A DNA stretch of 64,000 bases from Streptococcus parasanguinis CC87K (GTDB lineage: Bacteria; Bacillota; Bacilli; Lactobacillales; Streptococcaceae). Below the pieces are notes generated by a model. That model searched no databases. It saw nothing but the letters and a program-made list of their open reading frames with translations, and was not told the DNA's origin. Positions 18,579-26,950 of the stretch are shown in pieces (the first letter of the stretch is position 1; each line of letters begins with the position of its first letter). Both the position numbers and the translations under genes were made by a program. The DNA lies in contig NZ_KI669401.1 of the NCBI RefSeq assembly GCF_000507765.1, forward strand, positions 310,001-374,000, in the 5' to 3' direction.

Positions 18579-19256
18579 ATGAAACAAATTCAAATTGCCA
18601 TTGATGGACCGGCTTCTAGTGGAAAATCCACAGTCGCAAAGATCATTGCCAAGGATCTAGACTATACGTATCTAGACACGGGAGCTATGTATCGTGCAGC
18701 GACTTACCTAGCTTTGCAAAATAATCTGACAGCTGAACAGGTTGATGACCTCTTAGCCCTTTTAGATCAGTATCCAATTAGTTTCGGTCGTTCAGAAGAA
18801 GGAGAGCAGCTTGTCTTTGTAGCAGACGTGGATATTACCCATCCAATTCGTGATAACCAAGTGACCAATAATGTTTCGTGGGTTGCAGCGCTTGCGCCTA
18901 TCCGTGAAAAGTTGGTGGCTCTTCAGCAAGAGATTGCAGAGAAGGGTGGAATCGTCATGGACGGTCGCGATATTGGGACAGTTGTCTTGCCAAATGCAGA
19001 GCTGAAGATTTTTTTGGTTGCTTCGGTTGAGGAACGTGCAGAACGTCGCTTCAAGGAAAATGTTGAAAAGGGCATCACAGCGGATCTTGAATTGTTAAAA
19101 AAAGAAATCGCTGAACGTGACTATAAGGATAGCCACCGTGCTGTGTCTCCTTTAAAACCTGCAGCAGATGCCATTCATTTTGACACAACGGGTGTTGGCA
19201 TTGCAGACGTTGTGGCCTTTATTGAAGAAAAAGCAAAAAAACTTCTTGACAAATAA
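18579..19256 (+). CDS. cmk: Cytidylate kinase
   Basis: 225 residues, full length. P-loop GPASSGKST at residues 10-18, [23 protein letters not shown] and the RRFKEN lid region identify CMP/dCMP kinase, which phosphorylates CMP and dCMP to diphosphates in the cytosol. Co-transcribed with the LysM gene. Its last codons contain the -35 of the infC promoter. Confidence 0.97.
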   Translation: MKQIQIAIDGPASSGKSTVAKIIAKDLDYTYLDTGAMYRAATYLALQNNLTAEQVDDLLALLDQYPISFGRSEEGEQLVFVADVDITHPIRDNQVTNNVSWVAALAPIREKLVALQQEIAEKGGIVMDGRDIGTVVLPNAELKIFLVASVEERAERRFKENVEKGITADLELLKKEIAERDYKDSHRAVSPLKPAADAIHFDTTGVGIADVVAFIEEKAKKLLDK

Positions 19257-19274
19257 TAAAAAACTTGATATCAT
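19246..19274 (+). promoter_or_regulatory. infC operon promoter
   Basis: Consensus TTGACA at 19246-19251 inside the cmk 3' end, 17-base spacer, TATCAT at 19269-19274. Confidence 0.8.
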
Positions 19275-19280
19275 ATAAAA

Positions 19281-19436
19281 GTTGAGAAAAGCAGAAGTGA
19301 GAACTTCTCGCCTTGTGACGCAAGTTGCCTGGCCCCTACGGATCAAGTTTCAGTAATGAAATACATCATGTAGTTCGGGCCTGTATTGCAGGTCCGTTCT
19401 TTGTTTTTCTCGAATAATAAAAAAGAGGTGAAAACC
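19281..19436 (+). ncRNA. infC-rpmI-rplT leader with attenuator
   Basis: A 150-base untranslated leader with several hairpins (AGAAGT/AACTTCT) and, at 19376-19409, a terminator: GGGCCTG and CAGGTCC paired around TATTG, then GTTCTTTGTTTTT. An upstream TGGCCCC (19330-19336) can pair with the GGGCC arm and would compete with the terminator. This is the layout of L20 leaders, where ribosomal protein L20 represses the operon by binding the leader. Confidence 0.75.
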
Positions 19437-19958
19437 ATAGCAAAGCAAGACTTATTCATCAATGATGAAATTCGTGTACGTGAAGTTCGCTTAATCGGTC
19501 TTGAAGGTGAGCAATTGGGTATCAAACCACTTAGCGAAGCGCAAGCACTTGCGGACGACGCTAATGTTGACTTGGTTCTCATTCAACCTCAAGCTAAACC
19601 TCCTGTTGCGAAAATTATGGACTACGGTAAGTTCAAATTTGAGTACCAGAAGAAGCAAAAAGAACAACGCAAAAAACAAAGCGTTGTGACCGTGAAAGAA
19701 GTTCGTTTGAGCCCAGTGATTGACAAGGGTGATTTCGATACAAAACTTCGCAATGCTCGCAAATTCCTTGAAAAAGGAAATAAAGTGAAGGTATCCATTC
19801 GCTTTAAGGGTCGTATGATTACCCACAAAGAGATTGGTGCTAAAGTTTTAGCCGACTTCGCTGAAGCGACACAAGATGTGGCGATCATCGAACAACGTGC
19901 TAAGATGGATGGACGTCAAATGTTCATGCAATTGGCGCCAGCAACTGACAAGAAATAA
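19437..19958 (+). CDS. infC: Translation initiation factor IF-3, ATA start
   Basis: About 174 residues: N-domain ([20 protein letters not shown]), lysine-rich linker, C-domain ([19 protein letters not shown]). IF-3 binds the 30S subunit and checks start codons. The ATA at 19437 is taken as start because GAGGTG (19425-19430) sits six bases upstream and the product then aligns in length with other IF-3 proteins that begin at rare codons. A GTG at 19428 lies within the ribosome site, and the TTG at 19386 lies inside the attenuator hairpin. A rare start codon is the known basis of IF-3 self-control. Confidence 0.93.
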   Translation: MAKQDLFINDEIRVREVRLIGLEGEQLGIKPLSEAQALADDANVDLVLIQPQAKPPVAKIMDYGKFKFEYQKKQKEQRKKQSVVTVKEVRLSPVIDKGDFDTKLRNARKFLEKGNKVKVSIRFKGRMITHKEIGAKVLADFAEATQDVAIIEQRAKMDGRQMFMQLAPATDKK

Positions 19959-19991
19959 TCTGTCAGAAAGTTAAAAAAAGGAGAAAATATC

Positions 19992-20192
19992 ATGCCAAAA
20001 CAAAAAACACACCGCGCATCAGCTAAACGTTTCAAACGTACAGGTTCTGGTGGACTTAAACGTTTCCGTGCTTACACTTCTCACCGTTTCCACGGAAAAA
20101 CTAAGAAACAACGTCGTCATCTTCGTAAAGCATCTATGGTGCATTCAGGAGATTTCAAACGTATCAAAGCAATGCTTACTCGCTTGAAATAA
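19992..20192 (+). CDS. rpmI: Ribosomal protein L35
   Basis: 66 residues, very basic, with [19 protein letters not shown] at the start as in all bL35 proteins. A strong AAAGGAGA site precedes the ATG. It is the middle gene of infC-rpmI-rplT and part of the large ribosomal subunit. Confidence 0.98.
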   Translation: MPKQKTHRASAKRFKRTGSGGLKRFRAYTSHRFHGKTKKQRRHLRKASMVHSGDFKRIKAMLTRLK

Positions 20193-20241
20193 TCGCGTAT
20201 TCGTAAGTAAAGAATTCTAGGAAATATTGGAGGAAATATAA

Positions 20242-20601
20242 ATGGCACGTGTTAAAGGTGGCGTTGTATCACGCAAACGTCGTAAACGTATTCTTAAATT
20301 AGCTAAAGGTTACTATGGAGCTAAACATATCTTGTTCCGTACTGCAAAAGAACAAGTAATGAACTCTTACTACTATGCATATCGTGACCGTCGTCAAAAG
20401 AAACGTGACTTCCGTAAATTGTGGATCACACGTATCAATGCGGCAGCTCGTTTGAACGGACTTTCATACTCACAATTGATGCATGGTTTGAAATTGGCTG
20501 AGATCGAAGTGAACCGTAAAATGCTTGCTGACTTGGCTGTTAACGATGCAGCAGCTTTCACAGCTCTTGCAGATGCAGCTAAAGCAAAACTTGGTAAATA
20601 A
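20242..20601 (+). CDS. rplT: Ribosomal protein L20
   Basis: 119 residues, basic: [48 protein letters not shown]. bL20 assembles early into the 50S subunit and in low-GC Gram-positive bacteria also represses its own operon through the leader. TTGGAGG ribosome site; ends the operon before a hairpin. Confidence 0.98.
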
Positions 20602-20609
20602 TGTTTATG

Positions 20610-20637
20610 AGGCTGGGCAAAAGTTGTCCAGCCTTTG
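20610..20637 (+). terminator. Hairpin terminator after rplT
   Basis: AGGCTGG and CCAGCCT pair around an 11-base loop, followed by a short TTTG tract; the weak T run may make it leaky. Confidence 0.6.
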
Positions 20638-20662
20638 ATGTATGATAGAAATAACTGTATGA

Positions 20663-20785
20663 CGCAGTGGTTGATTGGTATCTTTATTCGCTTTTAAGCT
20701 CTAAAGATGACCTAATCAACTATGCGGGGGTGGGAAAACGAACTCTTTTTTACTAGTCAGAGTTCTTTCCCACTCCCTTTTTTTC
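20663..20785 (+). repeat. Composite inverted-repeat element
   Basis: CGCAGTGGTTGATTGG (20663-20678) is inverted imperfectly as CTAATCAACTATGCG (20711-20725). Directly adjacent, GGGGGTGGGAAA...GAACTC (20726-20744) pairs with GAGTTCTTTCCCACTCCC (20760-20777) and is followed by eight T residues. The second hairpin is a strong terminator. The whole resembles a repeated intergenic element rather than a simple terminator; copy number in the genome was not checked. Confidence 0.55.
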
Positions 20786-20800
20786 TTGCTGATTTCATGC

Positions 20801-20806
20801 TATAAT
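20801..20806 (+). promoter_or_regulatory. Extended -10 for the dCMP deaminase gene
   Basis: TGCTATAAT, an extended -10 with a perfect hexamer at 20801-20806. No good -35 at 17 bases. Confidence 0.6.
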
Positions 20807-20850
20807 GAAATCAATTATAGGAGTAATCATATTAGATGGAGGATCTAAAG

Positions 20851-21318
20851 GTGACACACAATCGGCTAGCATGGGATGAGTATTTTGCAGCTCAGGCCTT
20901 ACTGATTTCGAATCGGGCGACCTGTAATCGGGCGAAAGTAGGGGCTGTTCTGGTTAAGGATAATAAGGTCATTGCAACCGGCTATAATGGATCTGTTTCT
21001 GGAACAGATCATTGCTTAGAGGATGGCTGCCTCATGGTCGAGGGACACTGTGTCCGTACGATTCATGCGGAAGTCAATGCTATTTTGCAAGGAGCTGAAA
21101 GAGGGATTCCCAAAGGCTTCACAGCTTATGTCACGCATTTTCCTTGTCTCAATTGTACTAAGCAGTTACTTCAAGTTGGCTGCAAGCGTGTGGTATACAT
21201 CCATCAATACCGCATCGATGAATATGCCGAATACCTCTACCGTGAAAAAGAAGTAGAGCTGGTCAATCTACCGATTGAAGAGGTGAAACGAGCCATTGCA
21301 GAGGCAGACTTCATTTAA
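20851..21318 (+). CDS. comEB: dCMP deaminase (ComEB type)
   Basis: 155 residues of the cytidine/deoxycytidylate deaminase fold: RAKVGAVLVKDNKVI, zinc site in TIHAEVNA (His and catalytic Glu) and FPCLNCTKQ (two Cys). It converts dCMP to dUMP for dTTP synthesis. The GTG at 20851 is preferred because GGAGG (20838-20842) is correctly spaced; the ATG at 20836 overlaps that site. Monocistronic by its own promoter. Confidence 0.92.
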   Translation: MTHNRLAWDEYFAAQALLISNRATCNRAKVGAVLVKDNKVIATGYNGSVSGTDHCLEDGCLMVEGHCVRTIHAEVNAILQGAERGIPKGFTAYVTHFPCLNCTKQLLQVGCKRVVYIHQYRIDEYAEYLYREKEVELVNLPIEEVKRAIAEADFI

Positions 21319-21409
21319 AATAATCCTGTCTAAAACTTGATATAGATCTAATAGAAAGCTTGTTTTTGAGATCACGCTTGGCTAATTCGTCTAGAGGAAG
21401 GAGAGTGTG

Positions 21410-21475
21410 ATGATACGTAAAATTTGCTATCTAATTTTCTTATTCGCCCAGGGGCCTGGGGTTGTTGTTATATGA
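21410..21475 (+). CDS. Small hydrophobic peptide, 21 residues (possible)
   Basis: ATG at 21410 follows GGAAGGAG at a good distance and encodes MIRKICYLIFLFAQGPGVVV plus one residue, a single hydrophobic segment. It precedes the first of three related membrane-protein genes by 16 bases. It could be a real small peptide or the remaining start of a longer membrane protein. No known family recognised. Confidence 0.35.
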   Translation: MIRKICYLIFLFAQGPGVVVI

Positions 21476-21491
21476 AAGGTAGGAAACAGTG

Positions 21492-21932
21492 ATGACAGAC
21501 CAAGAGAAACATTTTGAAGAAAATAAGGAACCTAGTAAGAGAAGTGAAGATCATCCCATTTCTGTATTTGTTCAGAATCCTCCAAAAGAAAATAGCTTAC
21601 ATTCTATTCTTCTTTCAGTGACCTTTTACTTATCCATTATCTATCTTGTATTGTTTGTCTCTCTCTTTGCACTTTCGGGTTATGGTTGGGGATTTGTCGT
21701 TTTGATTTTCCTTGGACCAAACTTATTAAGTCTTGCCATTGGAGCCTTTTTACTTCGACTAGGGATGAAGAAGGGGAATAAAAGCTTTCTTTATGCGAGT
21801 ATTGGACTCTATCTGCTGTCAATCATCTTGGCTTTTGATCCGGACTGGGAAATATTTCGAATTGCTCCCTTATGTTTAGGTATTTTGGATTTAATCGGAA
21901 CACTCCTGGTTAAAGAAGAGAAAAGCTCTTAA
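21492..21932 (+). CDS. Four-helix membrane protein, paralog 1
   Basis: 146 residues: a polar N-terminal tail (about 37 residues, rich in Glu/Lys) followed by four hydrophobic helices and a short charged end. The helical part ends with ILDLIGTLLVKEE, which recurs in the next two genes (VLVLIGTVLLKNE and VLVFIGTILFKNG). It is somewhat like DUF4064 proteins, but this is weak. The ATG at 21492 is taken over a GTG at 21489 for spacing to AGGTAGGA. Function unknown. Confidence 0.75.
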   Translation: MTDQEKHFEENKEPSKRSEDHPISVFVQNPPKENSLHSILLSVTFYLSIIYLVLFVSLFALSGYGWGFVVLIFLGPNLLSLAIGAFLLRLGMKKGNKSFLYASIGLYLLSIILAFDPDWEIFRIAPLCLGILDLIGTLLVKEEKSS

Positions 21933-22051
21933 TCAAAAAATTGGTATGGTCAACTCTACTCAATAAAAAGTATTCGGGTCGATCAAAGAGATAGTTAAAT
22001 CAGTTCTTCCGCTCTATTTTTAAGCGCTATTATTTGAAAGAATAACTAAAA

Positions 22052-22498
22052 ATGTTTGGAGAAAGTTATGGCAGATCAACAAAAAATCCTGAAGTAGATA
22101 AAGAAAATGAGGCATATGCTTCAGATGAAAGTCTTTTTCCGAACAATGAAATGAAGCCAGAGAAGAGAATTGGAAATTCTGTAATCCTTTCTATTGCTTT
22201 GATCTTGGCCATTGTTTATATAGTTTTACTTTTATTAGGTCTCTTTTCAATGGGAGCGTGGGCTGGTGGCTTTTTGTACTTTTTGGGAATCCATATGATT
22301 AGCTTTGTGATTGCAACCATCCTACTTTGGAATGGAAATGTGAATGGCAATAAAGCAACTCTTTATATAGCAGCAGCTATTTATGTTCTTTCATTTATTG
22401 CTGCGGGTGATCCTTCTTGGGTGATTAATCATATACCACCGCTTGTGGTAGGAGTGCTGGTATTGATTGGAACTGTATTGTTAAAAAATGAAGAGTGA
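22052..22498 (+). CDS. Four-helix membrane protein, paralog 2, likely frameshifted near its start
   Basis: 148 residues as read from ATG 22052, with the same tail-plus-four-helix design as its neighbours. The only ribosome site, GGAGAAAG (22058-22065), lies inside this reading and serves the ATG at 22068, which reads MADQQKILK and stops. One more A in the A6 run at 22081-22086 would give MADQQKNPEVDKENEAY and join the long frame; paralog 1 begins similarly with MTDQEK. So this copy is off by one base: phase variation, decay or a sequencing error. Role unknown. Confidence 0.75.
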   Translation: MFGESYGRSTKNPEVDKENEAYASDESLFPNNEMKPEKRIGNSVILSIALILAIVYIVLLLLGLFSMGAWAGGFLYFLGIHMISFVIATILLWNGNVNGNKATLYIAAAIYVLSFIAAGDPSWVINHIPPLVVGVLVLIGTVLLKNEE

Positions 22499-22499
22499 T

Positions 22500-22535
22500 G
22501 ATAGGAGGTAGGGTGTTCAATCCTATCTTTTTTAT
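22500..22535 (+). terminator. Terminator after paralog 2
   Basis: GATAGGA (22500-22506) pairs with TCCTATC (22521-22527), followed by TTTTTTATTTATT. Confidence 0.75.
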
Positions 22536-22574
22536 TTATTACTGATAATACGCCAGGAAAACGATTACAAACTA

Positions 22575-22583
22575 TGTTATAAT
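22575..22583 (+). promoter_or_regulatory. Extended -10 before paralog 3
   Basis: TGTTATAAT with a perfect hexamer at 22578-22583; no convincing -35. The start codon lies about 50 bases downstream. Confidence 0.55.
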
Positions 22584-22634
22584 TTAAATAAAATGAATAG
22601 TTTAATACTTTATTTAGAAAGTGGAGGAGAATCT

Positions 22635-23861
22635 ATGTCTAGAAAAAAATGGTATTGTATACTGCTAATTCTTGAAGCAATTCTTTATCTTGTTTCTTAT
22701 GGTAGTAGTCTAGTAGAGAGCTATAATGCTCAAAATTTAAATGGAAATACACCACTGTTCAATGCCTCTAGTATTTTTTCTATATGGAATGGAATGATTA
22801 TTTGCTGGTTAATTTGGAGAATCATGAAGCAACGTTTAAATGTTGAAGGATTGATAGCTGTTCTTCTCCTCTCAATTACTCAACTACTGATGTTTTTTTT
22901 ACCACCTTTCTCCCTAACAAATCTGATGAACATTTCCTTTGTGCTAAATATCATTTGTTTAATATGGATTTGCTTGCTTATAAAGAATGTAGAAATGAGG
23001 GAGCTTTTAAACGATTGGAAAAGTAAAGATGGTTGGAAATCAACGATAACTTATTTAGTACTATTTGTTGCCTCAACCAATATATCTCCATTATTTATAT
23101 TGTTTGGTATGGATAGAACGAGTGTAATTTACGCTTTTACACTTCAATACACTGTAATGGAGTTAATGTTTCTAATTCTGATTAATGTTATGATCACAAG
23201 TACAAGTGATAAACTTCAGAAAGTCTTTTCTCTTTTGCTAATTTTATCTTCTCTTGTTGAGATAGGTGTAGTATACTCTTTTATCTCTCGTATAAGCTTT
23301 TACGGTCTCTTTTATCTTCTCTTATCGATTTATATTGTTTGTCGTGTTTTTGGTTTGTTTGATAAAGTTGCAGATAGCTGGGAGTCCAAGGTGAAAGTAC
23401 AAGATGTATCATCTATTGAAACTAAACCAGAGATGGAATACCCTCAAGTAAAAGGAGAGATAGATGTAAACGATCAGTTGAATGCTGAGATACGATCAAA
23501 CAATGATAAAGAAAATTCGCCAAAAAGAATTATTCTTCAGTCGTCTTGGTTATGGAGCGCCCTTATAATAGCAGTCTGTCACCTTGGTATTATGATTTTT
23601 CCTTTATTTTTAGGAAACCCCATGTATCTACTGATCTTATATATTGGTGCCATCCATTATATTTGTTTTATGATTGCGACTATATTACTTTTCATTGGTA
23701 TGAGAAAAGGAAGTAAAGGACTCCTAAATGCGGCAGCTATCTTATTTGTTATTTCCATTATAGGTACGCCAGATACTTATTGGATAGGTCCAAATATTTT
23801 ATCCTTTATTCTGGGAGTCTTGGTATTTATTGGAACTATATTATTTAAAAATGGAGACTGA
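22635..23861 (+). CDS. Ten-helix membrane protein with a C-terminal paralog domain
   Basis: 408 residues. The start at 22635 follows GTGGAGGAGA; the frame is open to 22593 without a site. The first 240 residues hold about seven hydrophobic helices unlike the neighbours. A polar linker (about 255-310, VKVQDVSSIETKPEMEYPQ) leads into a four-helix domain ending VLVFIGTILFKNGD, clearly the same unit as the two preceding proteins. It thus looks like a fusion of an extra membrane module to the paralog unit. No function recognised. Transcribed alone, between two terminators. Confidence 0.75.
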   Translation: MSRKKWYCILLILEAILYLVSYGSSLVESYNAQNLNGNTPLFNASSIFSIWNGMIICWLIWRIMKQRLNVEGLIAVLLLSITQLLMFFLPPFSLTNLMNISFVLNIICLIWICLLIKNVEMRELLNDWKSKDGWKSTITYLVLFVASTNISPLFILFGMDRTSVIYAFTLQYTVMELMFLILINVMITSTSDKLQKVFSLLLILSSLVEIGVVYSFISRISFYGLFYLLLSIYIVCRVFGLFDKVADSWESKVKVQDVSSIETKPEMEYPQVKGEIDVNDQLNAEIRSNNDKENSPKRIILQSSWLWSALIIAVCHLGIMIFPLFLGNPMYLLILYIGAIHYICFMIATILLFIGMRKGSKGLLNAAAILFVISIIGTPDTYWIGPNILSFILGVLVFIGTILFKNGD

Positions 23862-23913
23862 TTAAAGTAGATAGGGTTGAAAATTTTTAAAGAACTGTTA
23901 TCATTTATGTAGG

Positions 23914-23960
23914 TGGTAGGTTTTCGAGTACCCATTGGTACGCGGACACCTACCATTTTT
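23914..23960 (+). terminator. Terminator after the membrane-protein cluster
   Basis: TGGTAGGT (23914-23921) pairs with ACCTACCA (23948-23955) with an inner GTACC/GGTAC stem, followed by TTTTT. Confidence 0.8.
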
Positions 23961-23966
23961 GAAGAT

Positions 23967-23990
23967 AAAAAAGCACCGTGTGAGGGTGCT
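23967..23990 (-). terminator. Minus-strand terminator-like hairpin
   Basis: On the minus strand AGCACC and GGTGCT pair and six T residues follow. No minus-strand gene is seen to its right, so it may be a relic. Confidence 0.45.
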
Positions 23991-24021
23991 AGATCTTACC
24001 TGCTGAACTCGTAAATTGATC

Positions 24022-24044
24022 GATACCCTACGGGGTATTTTTTT
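24022..24044 (+). terminator. Terminator-like hairpin upstream of metK
   Basis: ATACCC and GGGTAT form a compact stem followed by seven T residues. There is no gene directly before it; it may be a relic or end a short RNA. Confidence 0.55.
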
Positions 24045-24090
24045 GTGAACTTTTTAGGAACTTTGAGGCTTGCTTAAGTTTGTTTAATTG

Positions 24091-24122
24091 AGCCCAAAAA
24101 AGCTGATTTAATGGGCTTTTTT
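24091..24122 (+). terminator. Second terminator-like hairpin upstream of metK
   Basis: AGCCCA (24091-24096) and TGGGCT (24112-24117) pair, followed by a T run. It lies before the metK promoter, so it insulates metK rather than attenuating it. Confidence 0.5.
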
Positions 24123-24131
24123 GAAAATAAT

Positions 24132-24160
24132 TTTCCATATTATTGGTAATATGTTATAAT
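24132..24160 (+). promoter_or_regulatory. metK promoter
   Basis: Extended -10 TGTTATAAT with TATAAT at 24155-24160 and a weak TTTCCA -35 at 24132-24137. Transcription should start around 24167, at the 5' edge of the riboswitch. Confidence 0.65.
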
Positions 24161-24164
24161 GAAG

Positions 24165-24246
24165 TGTTATATGGTCCCGATAAGGTGGTAGAAATCTTCT
24201 ATCAGTACTTTGTAACTCTATAACGAATATTTTTTAAGGGGGGACA
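24165..24246 (+). ncRNA. SMK-box (SAM-III) riboswitch
   Basis: GTTATA (24166-24171) pairs with TATAAC (24219-24224). GGTCCCGATAAGGTGG (24173-24188) and CTTTGTAAC (24208-24216) match the conserved SMK core, and GGTCCC can pair with GGGGAC containing the ribosome site of metK (24240-24245). When S-adenosylmethionine binds, this pairing hides the site and translation stops. It is a known element in front of metK in Lactobacillales. Confidence 0.88.
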
Positions 24247-24251
24247 TTTTT

Positions 24252-25442
24252 ATGTCAGAACGTAAATTATTCACGTCTGAATCAGTATCTGAGGGGCATC
24301 CAGATAAGATTGCAGACCAAATTTCAGATGCTATTTTAGATGCTATTTTAGAGCAAGATCCAGAAGCTCACGTGGCTGCCGAAACAGCTGTTTATACAGG
24401 TTCAGTCCATGTTTTTGGTGAAATTTCAACCAATGCCTATGTCGATATTAACCGTGTTGTTCGCGATACCATTGCAGAAATTGGCTATACCAATACAGAA
24501 TATGGTTTCTCTGCTGAAACTGTTGGAGTACACCCATCATTGGTGGAACAATCTCCTGATATCGCTCAAGGGGTAAACGAAGCCCTAGAAGTACGTGGGA
24601 ATGCGGATCAAGATCCACTCGATTTGATCGGTGCAGGAGACCAAGGTCTCATGTTTGGTTTTGCGGTGGATGAAACAGAAGAACTCATGCCATTGCCGAT
24701 TTCATTGAGCCACAAGTTGGTTCGTCGCTTGGCAGAATTGCGTAAGTCAGGTGAAATCAGCTATCTTCGTCCAGATGCGAAATCGCAGGTCACTGTTGAG
24801 TACGATGAAAACGATCGCCCAGTGCGCGTGGATACGGTTGTTATTTCAACCCAACACGATCCAGATGTCAGCAACGAACAAATCCACGAAGATGTGATTA
24901 ACAAGGTCATTAAAGAAGTGATTCCAGCTTCTTACCTAGATGATGAGACTAAATTCTTCATCAACCCAACAGGACGCTTTGTTATCGGTGGACCTCAAGG
25001 GGACTCAGGATTGACAGGTCGTAAGATCATCGTCGATACCTATGGTGGTTATTCACGTCACGGTGGTGGTGCCTTCTCTGGTAAGGACGCAACCAAGGTG
25101 GACCGTTCGGCTTCTTATGCAGCTCGTTACATCGCCAAAAACATTGTGGCAGCTGGTCTTGCTAAGAAGGCAGAAGTGCAATTGGCTTATGCGATCGGGG
25201 TGGCTCACCCAGTATCTGTTCGTATCGATACTTTCGGTACAAGTACTGTTGCTGAGAGCAAATTAGAAGCAGCAGCGCGTGAGATCTTTGATCTTCGCCC
25301 TGCAGGGATTATCCAAATGCTGGACCTTAAACGTCCAATCTACCGTCAAACAGCAGCATACGGTCATATGGGACGGACAGATATCGACCTTCCATGGGAA
25401 CGTTTGGACAAGGTAGAAGCCTTGAAAGATGCTGTAAAATAG
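24252..25442 (+). CDS. metK: S-adenosylmethionine synthase
   Basis: 396 residues, full length. It shows [20 protein letters not shown] at the start, [10 protein letters not shown], the [20 protein letters not shown] segment (residues about 256-276) and [16 protein letters not shown]. It joins methionine and ATP to make S-adenosylmethionine in the cytosol. The GGGGGGA ribosome site belongs to the riboswitch, so translation should be shut down by its own product. Confidence 0.98.
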   Translation: MSERKLFTSESVSEGHPDKIADQISDAILDAILEQDPEAHVAAETAVYTGSVHVFGEISTNAYVDINRVVRDTIAEIGYTNTEYGFSAETVGVHPSLVEQSPDIAQGVNEALEVRGNADQDPLDLIGAGDQGLMFGFAVDETEELMPLPISLSHKLVRRLAELRKSGEISYLRPDAKSQVTVEYDENDRPVRVDTVVISTQHDPDVSNEQIHEDVINKVIKEVIPASYLDDETKFFINPTGRFVIGGPQGDSGLTGRKIIVDTYGGYSRHGGGAFSGKDATKVDRSASYAARYIAKNIVAAGLAKKAEVQLAYAIGVAHPVSVRIDTFGTSTVAESKLEAAAREIFDLRPAGIIQMLDLKRPIYRQTAAYGHMGRTDIDLPWERLDKVEALKDAVK

Positions 25443-25455
25443 TTCGTTGAAATGG

Positions 25456-25489
25456 AAAAGTTAGGGTCAAGATGATCCTAGCTTTTTTT
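25456..25489 (+). terminator. metK terminator
   Basis: GTTAGG (25460-25465) and CCTAGC (25477-25482) pair, followed by seven T residues. Confidence 0.8.
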
Positions 25490-25533
25490 CGTGTTGAAAA
25501 TTCCTACAGATGGAAAAATAGGGCGATCTGTGG

Positions 25534-25539
25534 TATAAT
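25534..25539 (+). promoter_or_regulatory. murA promoter -10
   Basis: TGTGGTATAAT with TATAAT at 25534-25539. The -35 is poor. The leader is about 90 bases and no strong ribosome site precedes the murA start. Confidence 0.6.
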
Positions 25540-25634
25540 AGATGCAGTATTTTAAATACATTGTCCCTTTTATTTCCGTTAAAAAAAACGATAGTAAAAG
25601 GAAAAAGATTTGAAAGAGCTAATGAATTATTAAG

Positions 25635-26894
25635 ATGAAAAAAATTGTAATAAATGGTGGTCGCCCTCTAAAAGGAGAGGTGACCATTAGTGGCGCAAAA
25701 AACAGCGTAGTAGCCCTGATTCCTGCGACCATTCTGGCGGATGATATTGTGACCCTTGATGGGGTGCCAGATATCTCCGACGTGGCGAGTCTGATTGAGA
25801 TCATGACCATCATGGGGGCTAAGATAGAGCGCAAAGAAGACAGTTTGATCATTGATCCTCGTGGGGTGAAGGATATGCCCATGCCATTTGGAAAGATCAA
25901 TAGTCTTCGTGCCTCCTATTATTTCTATGGCAGTTTATTAGGGCGCTACGGTCAAGCAACGGTTGGACTACCTGGCGGGTGTGATCTTGGCCCGCGTCCG
26001 ATCGATTTGCATTTGAAGGCCTTTGAAGCGATGGGAGCTGCTATGACCATGGATGGCTCCAGTATGAAGCTTGCGACAGACGGCAAGCCCCTTCAAGGAG
26101 CGATTATCTATATGGACACTGTTAGTGTTGGTGCAACAATCAATACGATTTTGGCAGCGGTCAAGGCTGAAGGTCGGACAGTGATCGAAAATGCTGCTCG
26201 TGAACCTGAAATTATCGATGTGGTAACCTTGCTTAACAATATGGGAGCTCATATTCGGGGAGCAGGGACGGATATCATTACCATTGATGGTGTTCCGCAT
26301 TTGCATGGGACGAGACATCAGGTTATTCCTGATCGCATCGAAGCAGGAACCTATATTGCGCTTGCGGCTGCTATCGGAGAAGGCATCCAGATCAATAATG
26401 TCTTGTATGAGCATTTAGAGAGCTATATTGCCAAGTTAGAGGAAATGGGTGTGCGCATGACCATTTCTGAAGATAGCATCTTTGTAGAAAAACAAACAGG
26501 CTTGAAGGCGATCCAGATCAAAACGTCTCCTTATCCTGGTTTTGCGACAGATCTGCAACAACCCATCACTCCTTTGCTCTTAACTGCTACAGGACGTGGT
26601 CGAATTGTTGATACGATTTATGAAAAGCGGGTCAACCATGTGCCAGAATTGGCTAAAATGGGGGCTGCTATTTCGACCTTGAACGACCACATTATCTATG
26701 AAGGGCCAAATCAATTGACAGGATCCAGTGTGAAAGCGACGGATCTTCGAGCTGGTGCGGCTTTAGTGATCGCAGGTCTCATGGCTTCTGGAACAACAGA
26801 AATTACAAATGTGGAATACATCCTTCGCGGGTATTCAGATATTATTCAAAAATTGACCCAACTTGGAGCGAATATCCAGTTGGTAGAGGAATAG
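25635..26894 (+). CDS. murA: UDP-GlcNAc 1-carboxyvinyltransferase
   Basis: 419 residues. The EPSP-synthase-like fold is recognised by [20 protein letters not shown] (Lys and Asn of the active site), [15 protein letters not shown] with the catalytic, fosfomycin-sensitive Cys near residue 115, and [14 protein letters not shown]. The enzyme transfers enolpyruvate to UDP-GlcNAc, the first committed step of peptidoglycan synthesis. Streptococci usually have two copies; which one this is cannot be settled here. The gene downstream starts about 55 bases later. Confidence 0.95.
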   Translation: MKKIVINGGRPLKGEVTISGAKNSVVALIPATILADDIVTLDGVPDISDVASLIEIMTIMGAKIERKEDSLIIDPRGVKDMPMPFGKINSLRASYYFYGSLLGRYGQATVGLPGGCDLGPRPIDLHLKAFEAMGAAMTMDGSSMKLATDGKPLQGAIIYMDTVSVGATINTILAAVKAEGRTVIENAAREPEIIDVVTLLNNMGAHIRGAGTDIITIDGVPHLHGTRHQVIPDRIEAGTYIALAAAIGEGIQINNVLYEHLESYIAKLEEMGVRMTISEDSIFVEKQTGLKAIQIKTSPYPGFATDLQQPITPLLLTATGRGRIVDTIYEKRVNHVPELAKMGAAISTLNDHIIYEGPNQLTGSSVKATDLRAGAALVIAGLMASGTTEITNVEYILRGYSDIIQKLTQLGANIQLVEE

Positions 26895-26950
26895 TGACAG
26901 AGCTAGAGATCTGATAGTGGCAGCTGGTTACACGAACAATGGAGTTTGAG

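Noticed and set aside
25968-26414. 148-codon minus-strand frame inside murA
   Set aside because: Antisense to a conserved enzyme, with His/Cys-rich composition typical of reverse-frame artefacts.
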